IMG/VR virus record: IMGVR_UViG_3300030107_003032
Location: 1 to 39,771 of that record
DNA length: 39,771 nt
Direction: 5' to 3' (one strand)
DNA from: a virus
A program made the translations under genes and the position numbers. Positions 9,087 to 19,050 of the stretch are shown here, piece after piece. The notes below the pieces were generated by a model. The model saw only the letters and a program-made list of their open reading frames with translations, did not search any database and was not told where the DNA came from. Each line of letters starts with the position of its first letter. Position 1 is the first letter of the stretch.

Positions 9087-9538
9087 TGAGTTTTTTTGGA
9101 GACATATACGCTGGTAAAGCATCACAAGCAGCAGCTAACTTTAATGCTCAAATCATGGAGCGTAATGCTAAAATGAAAGAGCAAGAGGCTAAACAGATTA
9201 TGTCTGTTCATAATGATTATAGCCTTCCAAGATTTGATAAAACAGTTGAACAAATACAGGGTCAAACAACAGTAGCTTATTTATCTAGTGGAGCTGCTTA
9301 TTCTGGTTCTGTTTTAGAAGCCTTATATCAACAAGAACTAGAACTAGAAACCGACAGAGATATTATGCAATACAACGCAGAGAACGCTAGAGATCAAAAA
9401 TACAATGAGGCAATTCAAGACAGAGCTGATGCTGATATGTCTAGGTGGAGAGGTAAGGTTGCTAAAAAAGCATCTTACTATGCAGCGGGTCAAAGTTTAT
9501 TAGATACTGGCTTATCAGTTTATAACGCAATGAGGTAA
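9086..9538 (+). CDS. Internal virion protein (gp14-like position)
   Basis: A 150-aa Ala/Gln-rich, helical protein starting at the overlap with the gp13-like stop. Patterns such as ASQAAANFNAQIMERNAKMK and QTTVAYLSSGAAYSGSVLEA recur in small internal virion proteins of podoviruses. These are ejected first and help form the channel across the outer membrane. The assignment rests on order and pattern, since this family is poorly conserved. Confidence 0.7.
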   Translation: MSFFGDIYAGKASQAAANFNAQIMERNAKMKEQEAKQIMSVHNDYSLPRFDKTVEQIQGQTTVAYLSSGAAYSGSVLEALYQQELELETDRDIMQYNAENARDQKYNEAIQDRADADMSRWRGKVAKKASYYAAGQSLLDTGLSVYNAMR

Positions 9539-9542
9539 TTAA

Positions 9543-11678
9543 ATGGCAATAAAATTATATAAATCACAATTAGAACCAACAAGCAAAACTTCTAATGTTG
9601 CTGACAGAAGGCAAATCAGCATGAGTGAGGCTGGATCTATTGGTAGAGCTTTTAAAGGAATGATGAAATCAGGTGAAAACCTTTATGTAAAACACCTGGA
9701 TATTAAATCTGATAATGAAGTTTTAGAAAAATCTAAAGAAGTTATGAATGGTACTGAAGCTAAAACTGGTTTAAGTGAAACTATTTTAAAAGCTAAACAA
9801 ATGAAAGATCCTGATGCTGCAGTAAAATTATACAGCGATGCTTGGAAGTCTTGGTTAGATACAGAAAAAAATAATGTTTCTTGGATGGCTAAAAAGAAAC
9901 TTTCTAATTGGATGAACAAACAACAATTAAAAGATACTAATTCTATAAAAGTCTCAGCTACAGCAAACATGATAAATGGTTTGCAAAATAATATTACAGA
10001 TCAAGCAAACACTCTAGCTAAGACTATTGTTTATGGATCAACTAAATTTGAAAAAGAGACAGCTAAACAAGAATTAAAAACTTTATTAGGTAGCACAAAA
10101 ACAGCAGAGGCTATGGGTGCTAAATTAGATGTACTTAAAAAATCAGTTGAAAGAGATATAGCTTTTTACGGCTATAAAAATGTTGCAGTAGGAGATTATG
10201 CTAAAGCTTTAGAGCTGGCTAAAAAAGATAATAGATTAGAAATAGCAGATATTGAAAAATTAAAAACACATTTTAAAACTTCTAAAACAGCTAATAATAA
10301 ATTAAACAAAGATACAGTTGCTAAGATGGAAACTGCCATGACTAATGGCATTACATACAATCAAGAAGAATATAATTTAGCAATGACTACAGCTATTGAA
10401 AATGAGGATCAAGCTACAATTCTAAAATTAAAAGATTTACAAACCGAGGCTGGTTATTATGTTCAACTTTCAACAATGTCAACTTCAGATATTGAAAATA
10501 GAATTAATATTTTAAATGAATACAAAAACAAGAAAGTTTCTGAAGGAACTGGAATGGAAAATAAATACGCTATAAATTTAGCAACAAGTAAAAAATTTTT
10601 AGCTAAGTTAGAAAGCGATTTAAATAAAGATCAATTAAAAACTGGAAGTGATAGAGGCATACAACAAATTGAAGAAATAGGTTTTAACGAAATGTTAATA
10701 AGCGGTAATGTTGAAGAATTTGCTAATGCTGTTAATGTTAGAATGGCTAAAGCAGAAACGATTGCTGCCTTTTACAATAGACCACCGGTTTATTTTACTG
10801 AAACAGAATTAAAATCTATTCAGACAACTTTTGCTAATGTTCAAAATACTTCTCAGGTTATTCAATTAACTTCAGCGTTAGTAAATGCTTTTGGAGATAA
10901 AAGCGATACAGCTTTTAAACAAATTTCAAAAAGCAATACTGTATTAGCTCATCTTGGCGGACTTGTTATAATGAATGACAAAACTGCTGGAGAAAATGCA
11001 GAGCTGCTTGCTGAAGGTTATATGATTTCACAAAACGAACAATTAAAAAACATTTATCAAGTTCCAACCTCAGATGTTGGTCTTTTAACTAAAGTAAGAA
11101 AATACTCTAAAATATTTGGATCTAACACAGATACTTTTAATAATACTGTAGAGGCAGCTAATTATATTTATATGGCTACTTTAAAAAGAGACGGAAAGAC
11201 TAAAAAGAATTTTGATAAAGACGATTGGGAAAAAGCATTTTTACAAGCATCCGGACAAATTAAAATTAAAAATAAATTTTTAGGAATGGATTACTTGTCT
11301 ATAGATGACAAAATGGGTGGCTACGATAAAGATACTCGAGGCAACGATGTTCATATTCCAAGCTGGCTACCTACTGGTTCTTTTAGCAAAGTTGTTGAAA
11401 GAATCAAAGAAGATGAAAATTTATGGCTTAAATCTTCTAATGGAAAAAATGCAGTTATAGGTGATGGTGTTAATAGAGGCAATGAAATTACTTTAGCAGA
11501 AATTTTTAAAGAAGGTGATCCTTATTTTGTAAGTATAGGAAATGGTAAATATAAAATTGCTACGGGTGAAGATCCTACTAGCGATGGAGATCCTGAGTAT
11601 TTAATGAACTCTGATGGTAATTATTTTGTAATTAATATTAATAAAATTAGAGACGAAATTATAACTGGAATAAATTAA
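9543..11678 (+). CDS. Internal virion protein (gp15-like position)
   Basis: A 711-aa, largely helical Lys/Ala/Asn-rich protein without membrane segments, placed as T7 gp15 (747 aa) is. Its N-terminus (LEPTSKTSNVADRRQISMSE) resembles other podovirus internal core proteins. It should be part of the core that leaves the virion and forms the periplasmic part of the DNA conduit. Its stop overlaps the start of the next ejected protein by 1 nt, which suggests coupled, stoichiometric synthesis. Confidence 0.7.
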   Translation: MAIKLYKSQLEPTSKTSNVADRRQISMSEAGSIGRAFKGMMKSGENLYVKHLDIKSDNEVLEKSKEVMNGTEAKTGLSETILKAKQMKDPDAAVKLYSDAWKSWLDTEKNNVSWMAKKKLSNWMNKQQLKDTNSIKVSATANMINGLQNNITDQANTLAKTIVYGSTKFEKETAKQELKTLLGSTKTAEAMGAKLDVLKKSVERDIAFYGYKNVAVGDYAKALELAKKDNRLEIADIEKLKTHFKTSKTANNKLNKDTVAKMETAMTNGITYNQEEYNLAMTTAIENEDQATILKLKDLQTEAGYYVQLSTMSTSDIENRINILNEYKNKKVSEGTGMENKYAINLATSKKFLAKLESDLNKDQLKTGSDRGIQQIEEIGFNEMLISGNVEEFANAVNVRMAKAETIAAFYNRPPVYFTETELKSIQTTFANVQNTSQVIQLTSALVNAFGDKSDTAFKQISKSNTVLAHLGGLVIMNDKTAGENAELLAEGYMISQNEQLKNIYQVPTSDVGLLTKVRKYSKIFGSNTDTFNNTVEAANYIYMATLKRDGKTKKNFDKDDWEKAFLQASGQIKIKNKFLGMDYLSIDDKMGGYDKDTRGNDVHIPSWLPTGSFSKVVERIKEDENLWLKSSNGKNAVIGDGVNRGNEITLAEIFKEGDPYFVSIGNGKYKIATGEDPTSDGDPEYLMNSDGNYFVININKIRDEIITGIN

Positions 11679-14107
11679 TGAGTATATTTTTTGATGAAGA
11701 TAACGCAAAAGTTGCTCCTTCAAATGAAAGCTGGAGCTTAGGTGCTAAAACTGATTTTATGGAAAATGCTAGTGCAGCATTTAAAGCATTTAGAAAAACA
11801 GAGGTATCTACTTCAGAATATATTAATGAAGGTGAAGAAATAGGAAATGCTATTCAAATTTTAAATGAGTCTGGACACTCAGATATTTTAGATCCATTAG
11901 ATCCAATGAATTTTGTTGTTGACGATACTGAGATAACTCCCAATAGAGACGCTATGCAAGCAGATTTTTGGAAAAAGGTTGAAGAGCTTGCAGCATTAGA
12001 TCCTATTTTAAAAAATAAATTAACTGAGGCTGGATTACAATCTCAAGCAGCTATGCACGAAACAATTAAAAAAAAATCTCACAGTGCTTGGCAAGAATTT
12101 ACAGACATAAATCAAAGAGCCACGGGTTATGGAAAAGCTGGTGGATTTGCTGGAATAGCTGGAGGAGCTTTTACAGATCCTTTTATGCAAGCCGCAGTAG
12201 TTGCATCTTTTGGTTATTCTATACCAGCAACAATTGGAGCTGCTGCTTTAAGAATTAGTTTAATGGAGGCAGCTATTGGCGGTGTTGCAGAAACAGCAAT
12301 ACAATTAAAAGCTCAACCTTATAGAAAAGAATTAGGTTTTGAAGATGCTGGATTAGCAACGGGTGCAAAAAATATTGCAACTGTTTCCGTTGCATCAGGA
12401 GTATTATCTCCATTATTATTTGGAGTGTTTAAAGCTTTTGGTAAAGGCATTGATGTTGGTAAAAAACATTTAATGAAATTACCTACAGAAGATTTACAAA
12501 AAATTAATAAAGAGCTTGGAAAAATTAATCCTAAATTTAAAAATGAAGTTTTAGAAAATGCCGAAATACCTAAAAAAGATATACCTGAGACAAATACTCC
12601 AGCTGCAAGAACTGAGCATAGAGAAAGATTAGACACAGCAATAAAAGCTATTAATGATGATGCTCCAGTAGATCTACCAGCAATTAAAAATAAAATTATT
12701 TATCATGGTACAAATAAATATTTTAAAGAGTTTGATTTAAATAAAACTGCAGATCAATCTATTTGGTTCACAGATGATATTAATGCTATTAAAGCTGGGA
12801 CAGTAGGAGCTACCGGTAAAGGCAATATTATTGAAAGAATACTTGACGAAAAAAAATTAAAATTAGCAACTGCAGAACAAGCTGATAAATTAACAGACGA
12901 TCAATTAATATCCCAAGGTTTTGATGGAGTTAAATTTGAAAGATCAGCTGGTTTTACAGAAAATAACTATAGAATTTTTAATACAGAAAAATTAGATGTT
13001 ACTTCTCCCGTATCTTCTAAAAGTGGTTTTAATAAAACAGAAAGTAAATTAGCTGAGGATATTGAAGCTGTAAAAGATTTTGATGTACCTACTGAGGCAA
13101 CTTTTAAAAATCAAGCTTTAAATAATGAAAGATCTGTATTTGATGTATCAACTTCTTCATCCATTAGAAGAGAGGCTGGTGCGGGAGCTGCTGCTAAAAC
13201 GTCTCCTACTGAATTTTCTGAGGCAACCCAAGCTTTATCTGCAGCATCCCAAAGAACAGATGCAACTCCAGTATCAGTTTTAGCTAAAGCTAATATAGAG
13301 CCACCACTATTTCGTGGTTTAGATACAAGTAATGTAGGTGTCAAAAGTGCCATAGTTGGTTCTAAACATCCCACAACCAATAAGGTTATTTATCACAAAA
13401 CCGATCAGTTTGATGAGATATACAATACTTTAACAAATAAAATGCCAGATGTGAAGAGTAATCTAGAACCAATTGCTAAAAAATATGGTGGCAATTTAAA
13501 AGCAAGAATAAAGCAAAAAAAAGAACTTAATAAAAAATTAAAACAAGGAACAAAACCTGAGCATATATCTGATTATTTAGGAGCTAGAATATCTACAGAT
13601 ACCATTTTTCAAGCAAAAATGGCTGTAAATGATTTAAACAAACAATTTAAAATTCTTAGTATTGATGACTTTTTAAGTGATGCTGGAAGAGTAGTAGAGA
13701 GTGGAACTGAGTATAGAGCTATCCATGCTCAAGCTTTGACAGATGATGGATTTAGTTTTGAGATACAGATTAGAATTAAAGATCTAGATCCTTTAACAGA
13801 GAAATCTCATGCCATTTATAAGAAAAAGAAATTTCCTGAGAAAGAATATACAGATGCAGAGTTTGCAAAAATTGTTAAAGAAGAAAAAGCAATAAATTCT
13901 AAATTAAGAGCTAAGTATTTTCAAATTAAAGATAAAGAATTTTTAAAATTAAAAAGCACAGATCCAATGGATATTCCTATTCCTATAGGAACAAGAATAG
14001 ATGATGCTACGGGTGAAAAAGTACCTTTAACTAAAACAGCTAGGGAATTATTTGAGGAAGATGCTAAAAACGAAACTATGCTTAAAAGATTGGAGAACTG
14101 CGTATGA
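11678..14107 (+). CDS. Ejected virion protein with ADP-ribosyltransferase-like and RelA/SpoT-type domains
   Basis: An 809-aa multi-domain protein in the internal-virion operon. Residues about 150-255 are Gly/Ala-rich and hydrophobic, as in proteins that insert in the cell envelope. Residues about 338-446 look like the ART domain of polyvalent proteins: YHGTN at 342-346, IWFTDD at 362-367, GFDGVKFE at 414-421, then NYRIFNTEKLDV. Residues about 605-720 look like the RelA/SpoT nucleotidyltransferase fold: ARIKQKKELNKK, DYLGARI at 632-638, YRAIH at 679-683, FEIQIR at 694-699, SHAIYK at 710-715. The putative catalytic Asp632 and Glu695, the base-stacking Tyr679 and His683 are all present. No hydrolase (HD) domain is seen. 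Domain calls are by motif; substrate and activity are inferred. Confidence 0.82.
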   Translation: MSIFFDEDNAKVAPSNESWSLGAKTDFMENASAAFKAFRKTEVSTSEYINEGEEIGNAIQILNESGHSDILDPLDPMNFVVDDTEITPNRDAMQADFWKKVEELAALDPILKNKLTEAGLQSQAAMHETIKKKSHSAWQEFTDINQRATGYGKAGGFAGIAGGAFTDPFMQAAVVASFGYSIPATIGAAALRISLMEAAIGGVAETAIQLKAQPYRKELGFEDAGLATGAKNIATVSVASGVLSPLLFGVFKAFGKGIDVGKKHLMKLPTEDLQKINKELGKINPKFKNEVLENAEIPKKDIPETNTPAARTEHRERLDTAIKAINDDAPVDLPAIKNKIIYHGTNKYFKEFDLNKTADQSIWFTDDINAIKAGTVGATGKGNIIERILDEKKLKLATAEQADKLTDDQLISQGFDGVKFERSAGFTENNYRIFNTEKLDVTSPVSSKSGFNKTESKLAEDIEAVKDFDVPTEATFKNQALNNERSVFDVSTSSSIRREAGAGAAAKTSPTEFSEATQALSAASQRTDATPVSVLAKANIEPPLFRGLDTSNVGVKSAIVGSKHPTTNKVIYHKTDQFDEIYNTLTNKMPDVKSNLEPIAKKYGGNLKARIKQKKELNKKLKQGTKPEHISDYLGARISTDTIFQAKMAVNDLNKQFKILSIDDFLSDAGRVVESGTEYRAIHAQALTDDGFSFEIQIRIKDLDPLTEKSHAIYKKKKFPEKEYTDAEFAKIVKEEKAINSKLRAKYFQIKDKEFLKLKSTDPMDIPIPIGTRIDDATGEKVPLTKTARELFEEDAKNETMLKRLENCV

Positions 14108-16620
14108 GTTATAAGCAATGTATTATTAATGGCGTTAGGGAGGGTTTAATTAGTGAAGAGCAAGCTCATACATTAAATAAAAATTTTGATGAAGTTAGAG
14201 ACTTTTATCAATTTAGAAAAAATTTAAGTAAAGAAGATGCTGAGAAAGCAGCTGCTAAAAAATCTTATGATGAGCTTAAAATAGAGCAAGCTGAAAAACT
14301 TAGATACACTATAGCTATGAAAAACTATATGGATGAGTTTAATACTCATTTTAATACTTATAGAAATGCTAATGGTGAAGTAGATTATGCAAATGCTTAT
14401 AGAGCTAAGTTAGCTCAAGATAATATTTCTAATACTCCAAACATTGAAAGACAAACAGACATTGAAAGAGGTAAAGCTCATCAATTAATGGCTGATCTAT
14501 TAGATCAGTTTAGATATGGCTGGGGAGGTAGAAGATCCAAATTACAAAAAACTAACATAAAAATTATGGTTAGAGAAATATTTGGAGAAAATACTGGAAA
14601 TCAAAATGCCAAAGATTTAGCTAAAGCCTGGAAGGCTGCTGCTGAGCATTTAAGAAAAAGATTTAATTATTTTGGCGGTAAAGTTTTATCAAGAAAAGAT
14701 TGGGGACTACCACAGATCCACGATACGTTATTAGTAAGATCTGTAACAAAACAATATTGGGTAGATTATGTTTTACCAAAATTAGATTTAGATAAAATGG
14801 TTAATGAAACAACTGGTTTGCCATTTAGCGATAAAGGCATACGAGAGGCTTTAGAAAGTGTGTACGATAATATAGCAACTGAAGGTATGGCAACTTTTAA
14901 GCCTGGTACTTCAAGTTATGGAAAAGCTTTACACAATAGAAAATTAGATCATAGATTTTTAGCTTTTAAAAGTGCTGATGATTGGATGGAATACCAGGCA
15001 AGATTTGGTACAGCTGATCCTTTTAAAACTATGATGGATCATGTAAGCGGTATGTCTAGAGATATTGGTATGATGAAAATATTGGGACCCAATCCTGATG
15101 CTATACACACATACGCAAAACAAGTAATTAGAAAACAAACTGGTATTGATGTTGCAGCTGAGGCTCAAGGAAAATTTAAAAGAAAAAAAATACTTAAAGG
15201 AAGAACAGAAACAGATAGAACTGAGGCAATTTTAGAAAATGCTGAAAATCTTTATGCTTATCACAAAGGCTCTTTACATAGACCCATTGATGGATATTTT
15301 GGCAATTCATTTGCAGCTCTAAGACAGATCTTAACTTCTGCACAATTAGGAGGAGCTGCGGTTATGGCAATCACAGATTTTCACTGGTCAAGGATTACTT
15401 CTAAATTTAATGGTTTAAAAACTTATAAAGCAAATACAAATGCTTTAAAATTTTTAACAGAAGGAACAAAAAAAGATAAAGCTTTAGCAAGAACTGCTAT
15501 AAGACTTGGTTTAATTGCAGAGCATTGGTCAACTGTAGCTGGTGTTGCAGCAAGATATTTAAATGAAGTGGATGCTCCATTTTGGTCAAAAAGAGTATCT
15601 GATTTTGTTTTAAGAGGAACTGGATTATCACACATAACACAATCTGGTAAATGGGCGTTTGGAATGTCTGTAATGGGAGAACTTGCAGATCAAATTGGAA
15701 AACCTTTTAGTAAATTAGATAAAAGATTATCTGCACAAATGCAAAAATATGGCATTGGTGAAAAAGAGTGGGATATTATTAGAACAACTAAATTATATGA
15801 TGCTGGTATTGATGAGCCTAGCATGGTTGGAAAAGGAGCTACTTTTTTAAGACCCGATGATATTATGAAAAGAGCTGATCTAGATGAGGCAACAAGAGAA
15901 TTTTTAACAACTAGATTATTAACTTATGTAACAAATGAAACTAACTTTGCTGTTCCAACAGCATCTGCTAAAGGTAGAATTACTTTAGCTGGATCTGCTC
16001 AACCAGGAACATTTAAAGGCGAAATAATAAACTCTGTTTTAATGTATAAAAACTTTCCTATAACTTTAGGAATGACACATCTACATAGAGGATTACAACA
16101 AGTCGGCTTAAAAGGAAAAATGAAATATTTAGTTCCTATGGTTTTAGGCGGAGCTTTAATGGGATCTTTAGCTTATGAAATTAAACAAGTAGCAGCTGGT
16201 AAAAAACCAACTCCTCCTTCAGAAATGGGAGTAAGATATTGGCTTAACGCTATGATTTATGGTGGTGGATTAGGAATATTTGGAGATTTTTTATTTACAG
16301 ATACTAACAGATATGGGGGTTCTTTTGCTAAAACTTTAGCTGGACCCGTAGCTGGTTTTATAGGTGATAGTATTAATTTAACAGCTGGTAATCTAGCTCA
16401 ACTTGTAAGTGGTGAAAAAACTAACGCTGGAAAAGAGTTAGCAGCGTTTATACAACGATATACGCCAGGATCTAATGCCTGGTATACAAGATTAGTTTTT
16501 GAAAGAGTTATATTTGACACTATAGAAAAGCTTTTAAATCCTAATTACGATACAGATAACAGAAGGAGAACAAACCAAATGTTAAGCAAAACTGGTCAAG
16601 AATACTGGTGGTCTCCGTAA
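14104..16620 (+). CDS. Large internal/polyvalent-type virion protein
   Basis: An 838-aa protein whose ATGA start overlaps the preceding stop, so the two are probably translated together. The N-terminal part is helical and charged, and the central part contains KDWGLPQIHD and DPFKTMMDHVSGMSRDIG. Two hydrophobic segments near residues 673-694 and 710-729 could span or enter a membrane. The overall pattern resembles the C-terminal parts of large phage polyvalent proteins and gp16-position ejection proteins. No lytic transglycosylase motif was recognised. It probably completes the trans-envelope channel. Confidence 0.68.
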   Translation: MSYKQCIINGVREGLISEEQAHTLNKNFDEVRDFYQFRKNLSKEDAEKAAAKKSYDELKIEQAEKLRYTIAMKNYMDEFNTHFNTYRNANGEVDYANAYRAKLAQDNISNTPNIERQTDIERGKAHQLMADLLDQFRYGWGGRRSKLQKTNIKIMVREIFGENTGNQNAKDLAKAWKAAAEHLRKRFNYFGGKVLSRKDWGLPQIHDTLLVRSVTKQYWVDYVLPKLDLDKMVNETTGLPFSDKGIREALESVYDNIATEGMATFKPGTSSYGKALHNRKLDHRFLAFKSADDWMEYQARFGTADPFKTMMDHVSGMSRDIGMMKILGPNPDAIHTYAKQVIRKQTGIDVAAEAQGKFKRKKILKGRTETDRTEAILENAENLYAYHKGSLHRPIDGYFGNSFAALRQILTSAQLGGAAVMAITDFHWSRITSKFNGLKTYKANTNALKFLTEGTKKDKALARTAIRLGLIAEHWSTVAGVAARYLNEVDAPFWSKRVSDFVLRGTGLSHITQSGKWAFGMSVMGELADQIGKPFSKLDKRLSAQMQKYGIGEKEWDIIRTTKLYDAGIDEPSMVGKGATFLRPDDIMKRADLDEATREFLTTRLLTYVTNETNFAVPTASAKGRITLAGSAQPGTFKGEIINSVLMYKNFPITLGMTHLHRGLQQVGLKGKMKYLVPMVLGGALMGSLAYEIKQVAAGKKPTPPSEMGVRYWLNAMIYGGGLGIFGDFLFTDTNRYGGSFAKTLAGPVAGFIGDSINLTAGNLAQLVSGEKTNAGKELAAFIQRYTPGSNAWYTRLVFERVIFDTIEKLLNPNYDTDNRRRTNQMLSKTGQEYWWSP

Positions 16621-16638
16621 AAATAATGATAGACAGAA

Positions 16639-16670
16639 TTGACTAAATAATTTAAGAAAAAAAATATAGT
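16639..16670 (+). promoter_or_regulatory. Possible promoter before the tail fibre
   Basis: The 88-nt gap before the fibre gene contains TTGACT (16639) and TATAGT (16665) separated by 20 nt, which is longer than the usual 16-18. It would give the fibre/lysis block a separate start. The fibre ATG itself has no clear Shine-Dalgarno sequence. The match is weak. Confidence 0.3.
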
Positions 16671-16708
16671 GGGTAATTACACCTACAAAAAATCCAATAA
16701 TTAATATT

Positions 16709-19039
16709 ATGACAGTTACAACAACAACAATTAAAAATAGTTATAGCGGTAATGGTTCAACAACAGCTTTTGCTTATACCTTTCCTATTAACTCAACAGA
16801 CGAAATTACAGTAATTGAAAGATCAGCTACTGGAACAGAGACAGTTAAATCTGAAGGAACTGGATCTACTAATTATGGTATTTCTGATAACGGAGCTAGT
16901 GGTGGAACTGTTACTATGGTTACAGCTCCCGCAAGTGGAACGACTTTAGTTATAAGACGTAATACAGCTTTAACACAAGAAACTGATTATGTGGCTAATG
17001 ACCCGTTTCCAGCTGAGACACATGAAGATGCTTTAGATAAACTTAATATGCAGACACAAGAGCTGCAAGAAGAATTAAATAGATCATTTAAAGTTTCAAG
17101 AACCAATACCATTACCTCAGCTGAATTTACGACATCTGCAACAGACAGAGCTAGTAAAACTTTAGGATTTGATAGTGATGGAAATTTAACAACAGTATCA
17201 GATTTTCTTCCAGCTGGCGGAGATTCAGCACAATTTACTTATTCAACAACAACAACTGATTCTGATCCAGGAAGTGGATATATAAGATTTAATAACGCAA
17301 CTATATCATCTGCTACGATTGCTTATGTGGATGACAATGAGGCTAATGGAACTGACGTATCTAGCTGGGTTCAATCCTTTGACGATGTAACTGGAAATGC
17401 TACTAACAGAGGAAGAATAAGAGTATCAAAAGCTAACACATTAGATACTTGGCACGTTTTCAAAATTTCTGGTGCAATTACAGATGCTAGCGGATATACA
17501 AAATTAGCTTTAACCTATATTGATGGTTCTGGAACTTTAGCCAATAATGACAAAGTATTTTTATCCTTTGTAGCAAGTGGCGAAGATGGAGCTATTCCAG
17601 GTTATTATTATAAATTTGATACAGGTACATCTGACACAGATCCTGGAGCTGGAGAGATAGCTTTTAACAATGGAACTTACGCATCTGCTACAGCAATCTA
17701 TATTGATGATGCCGATGCTAATGGAGCAACTGTTTCTACAGATGTTTTGGCTTGGGATGATAGCACATCAACAATTAGAGGATTTGTTCATATCGTAGAT
17801 ATTAATGACAGTACCACTTATGCAAGATTTAAAATTACTGGAGCTTCAACAGATGCTTCAGGTTATAACAAGTTAGCAGTAGCTCACTTATCATCTAATA
17901 ATACTTTTTCTGCTGACGATGAGCTTTCAGTTCATTTTACTATGACTGGTTTAAAAGGAGATACTGGAGCAACTGGTTCTACCGGAAGTACAGGGTCAAC
18001 GGGTTCAACAGGAGCGTCAGGAACAAACTCTCAACTTTCAATGACGTGGAGTTCATCAACTTCTGATGCTGATCCAGGCTCTGGTAAAATAGCATTTAAT
18101 AATGGTACTGTTGGTTCAGTTTCAATTTTATATGTGGATGATGCAGACGATGCTTCTGCTGATATATCTGGCTTTGTTCAATCTTGGGATGATGTATCTA
18201 ATTCAACAGCAAGAGGATATGTAAGTGTTACTAAAGAAGGAACTGCATCAACTTATGCAATCTTTAAAGTTTCTGGTGCTATAACGGATGCCTCTGGTTA
18301 TACTAAAGTTCCAGTTACACATATTGTTTCTAATGGTTCATTTTCAAATACTGATGGAGTAGGAGTTCACTTTACACCTTCTGGAGCTGATGGTACTGGA
18401 GATATGTCGGATCTTACTGATGATAGCTCTCCTCAACTTGCTGGAGATTTAGATGTTGTTACTTATGATATAGTTTCAACTTCAAACAGAGATATTGATA
18501 TTATTCCAAACGGAACTGGCGATGTTAATCTTGGAGCCGATACAGTTCAAGTTGGAGATAACAATGCTAACGCAACAATTACTACACAAGGTACTGGAGA
18601 TTTAACTTTAAATACAAATAATGGAACAAACTCTGGCTCTATTGTAATTGCAGATGGAGCAAATGGTCATATAGATATTTCAACAAATGGAACGGGAGCT
18701 ATTAAGTTTAATGATATGGCTTATATTCCTCAACAAGCAATTACTTCATCATCGAATGCTGTTGCTTGGGATGCTCAAGCTAAACCAAACGCATATCATT
18801 TAACAACTGAAAATACGACTTTCTCTGCTCCAAGTAATGCAGTTGAAGGTGCGTTTATCTGTGTTGAGATTAATTACAATGGTTCTCATAGTATTGGTTG
18901 GAACACCATTTTTGAATTTTCAGCGAGTACAGAACCAACTGAAACAGCATCAGATGGAAAAACTGACATCCATATTTTTCGTTATAACAATGCTGTTTGG
19001 CAAGAAGTTGGAAGAACAATGAATTTAAGTGAAAGTTAA
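16709..19039 (+). CDS. Tail fibre with three tandem beta-rich repeats
   Basis: A 776-aa fibre. Residues 1-150 match the T7-type virion-attachment domain (KNSYSGNGSTTAFAYTFPI, DALDKLNMQTQELQEEL). Three repeats of about 105 residues follow, near 184-291, 305-412 and 450-557. Each opens with D-P-G-(S/A)-G...FNN, contains a DD-A/E-(N/D) turn and W/F-DD, and closes with TDASGY(T/N)K. A short collagen-like Gly-X-Thr/Ser tract near 417-438 separates repeats 2 and 3. The C-terminus probably binds the receptor or the next fibre protein. Confidence 0.88.
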   Translation: MTVTTTTIKNSYSGNGSTTAFAYTFPINSTDEITVIERSATGTETVKSEGTGSTNYGISDNGASGGTVTMVTAPASGTTLVIRRNTALTQETDYVANDPFPAETHEDALDKLNMQTQELQEELNRSFKVSRTNTITSAEFTTSATDRASKTLGFDSDGNLTTVSDFLPAGGDSAQFTYSTTTTDSDPGSGYIRFNNATISSATIAYVDDNEANGTDVSSWVQSFDDVTGNATNRGRIRVSKANTLDTWHVFKISGAITDASGYTKLALTYIDGSGTLANNDKVFLSFVASGEDGAIPGYYYKFDTGTSDTDPGAGEIAFNNGTYASATAIYIDDADANGATVSTDVLAWDDSTSTIRGFVHIVDINDSTTYARFKITGASTDASGYNKLAVAHLSSNNTFSADDELSVHFTMTGLKGDTGATGSTGSTGSTGSTGASGTNSQLSMTWSSSTSDADPGSGKIAFNNGTVGSVSILYVDDADDASADISGFVQSWDDVSNSTARGYVSVTKEGTASTYAIFKVSGAITDASGYTKVPVTHIVSNGSFSNTDGVGVHFTPSGADGTGDMSDLTDDSSPQLAGDLDVVTYDIVSTSNRDIDIIPNGTGDVNLGADTVQVGDNNANATITTQGTGDLTLNTNNGTNSGSIVIADGANGHIDISTNGTGAIKFNDMAYIPQQAITSSSNAVAWDAQAKPNAYHLTTENTTFSAPSNAVEGAFICVEINYNGSHSIGWNTIFEFSASTEPTETASDGKTDIHIFRYNNAVWQEVGRTMNLSES

Positions 19040-19050
19040 TAGGAGATAAT

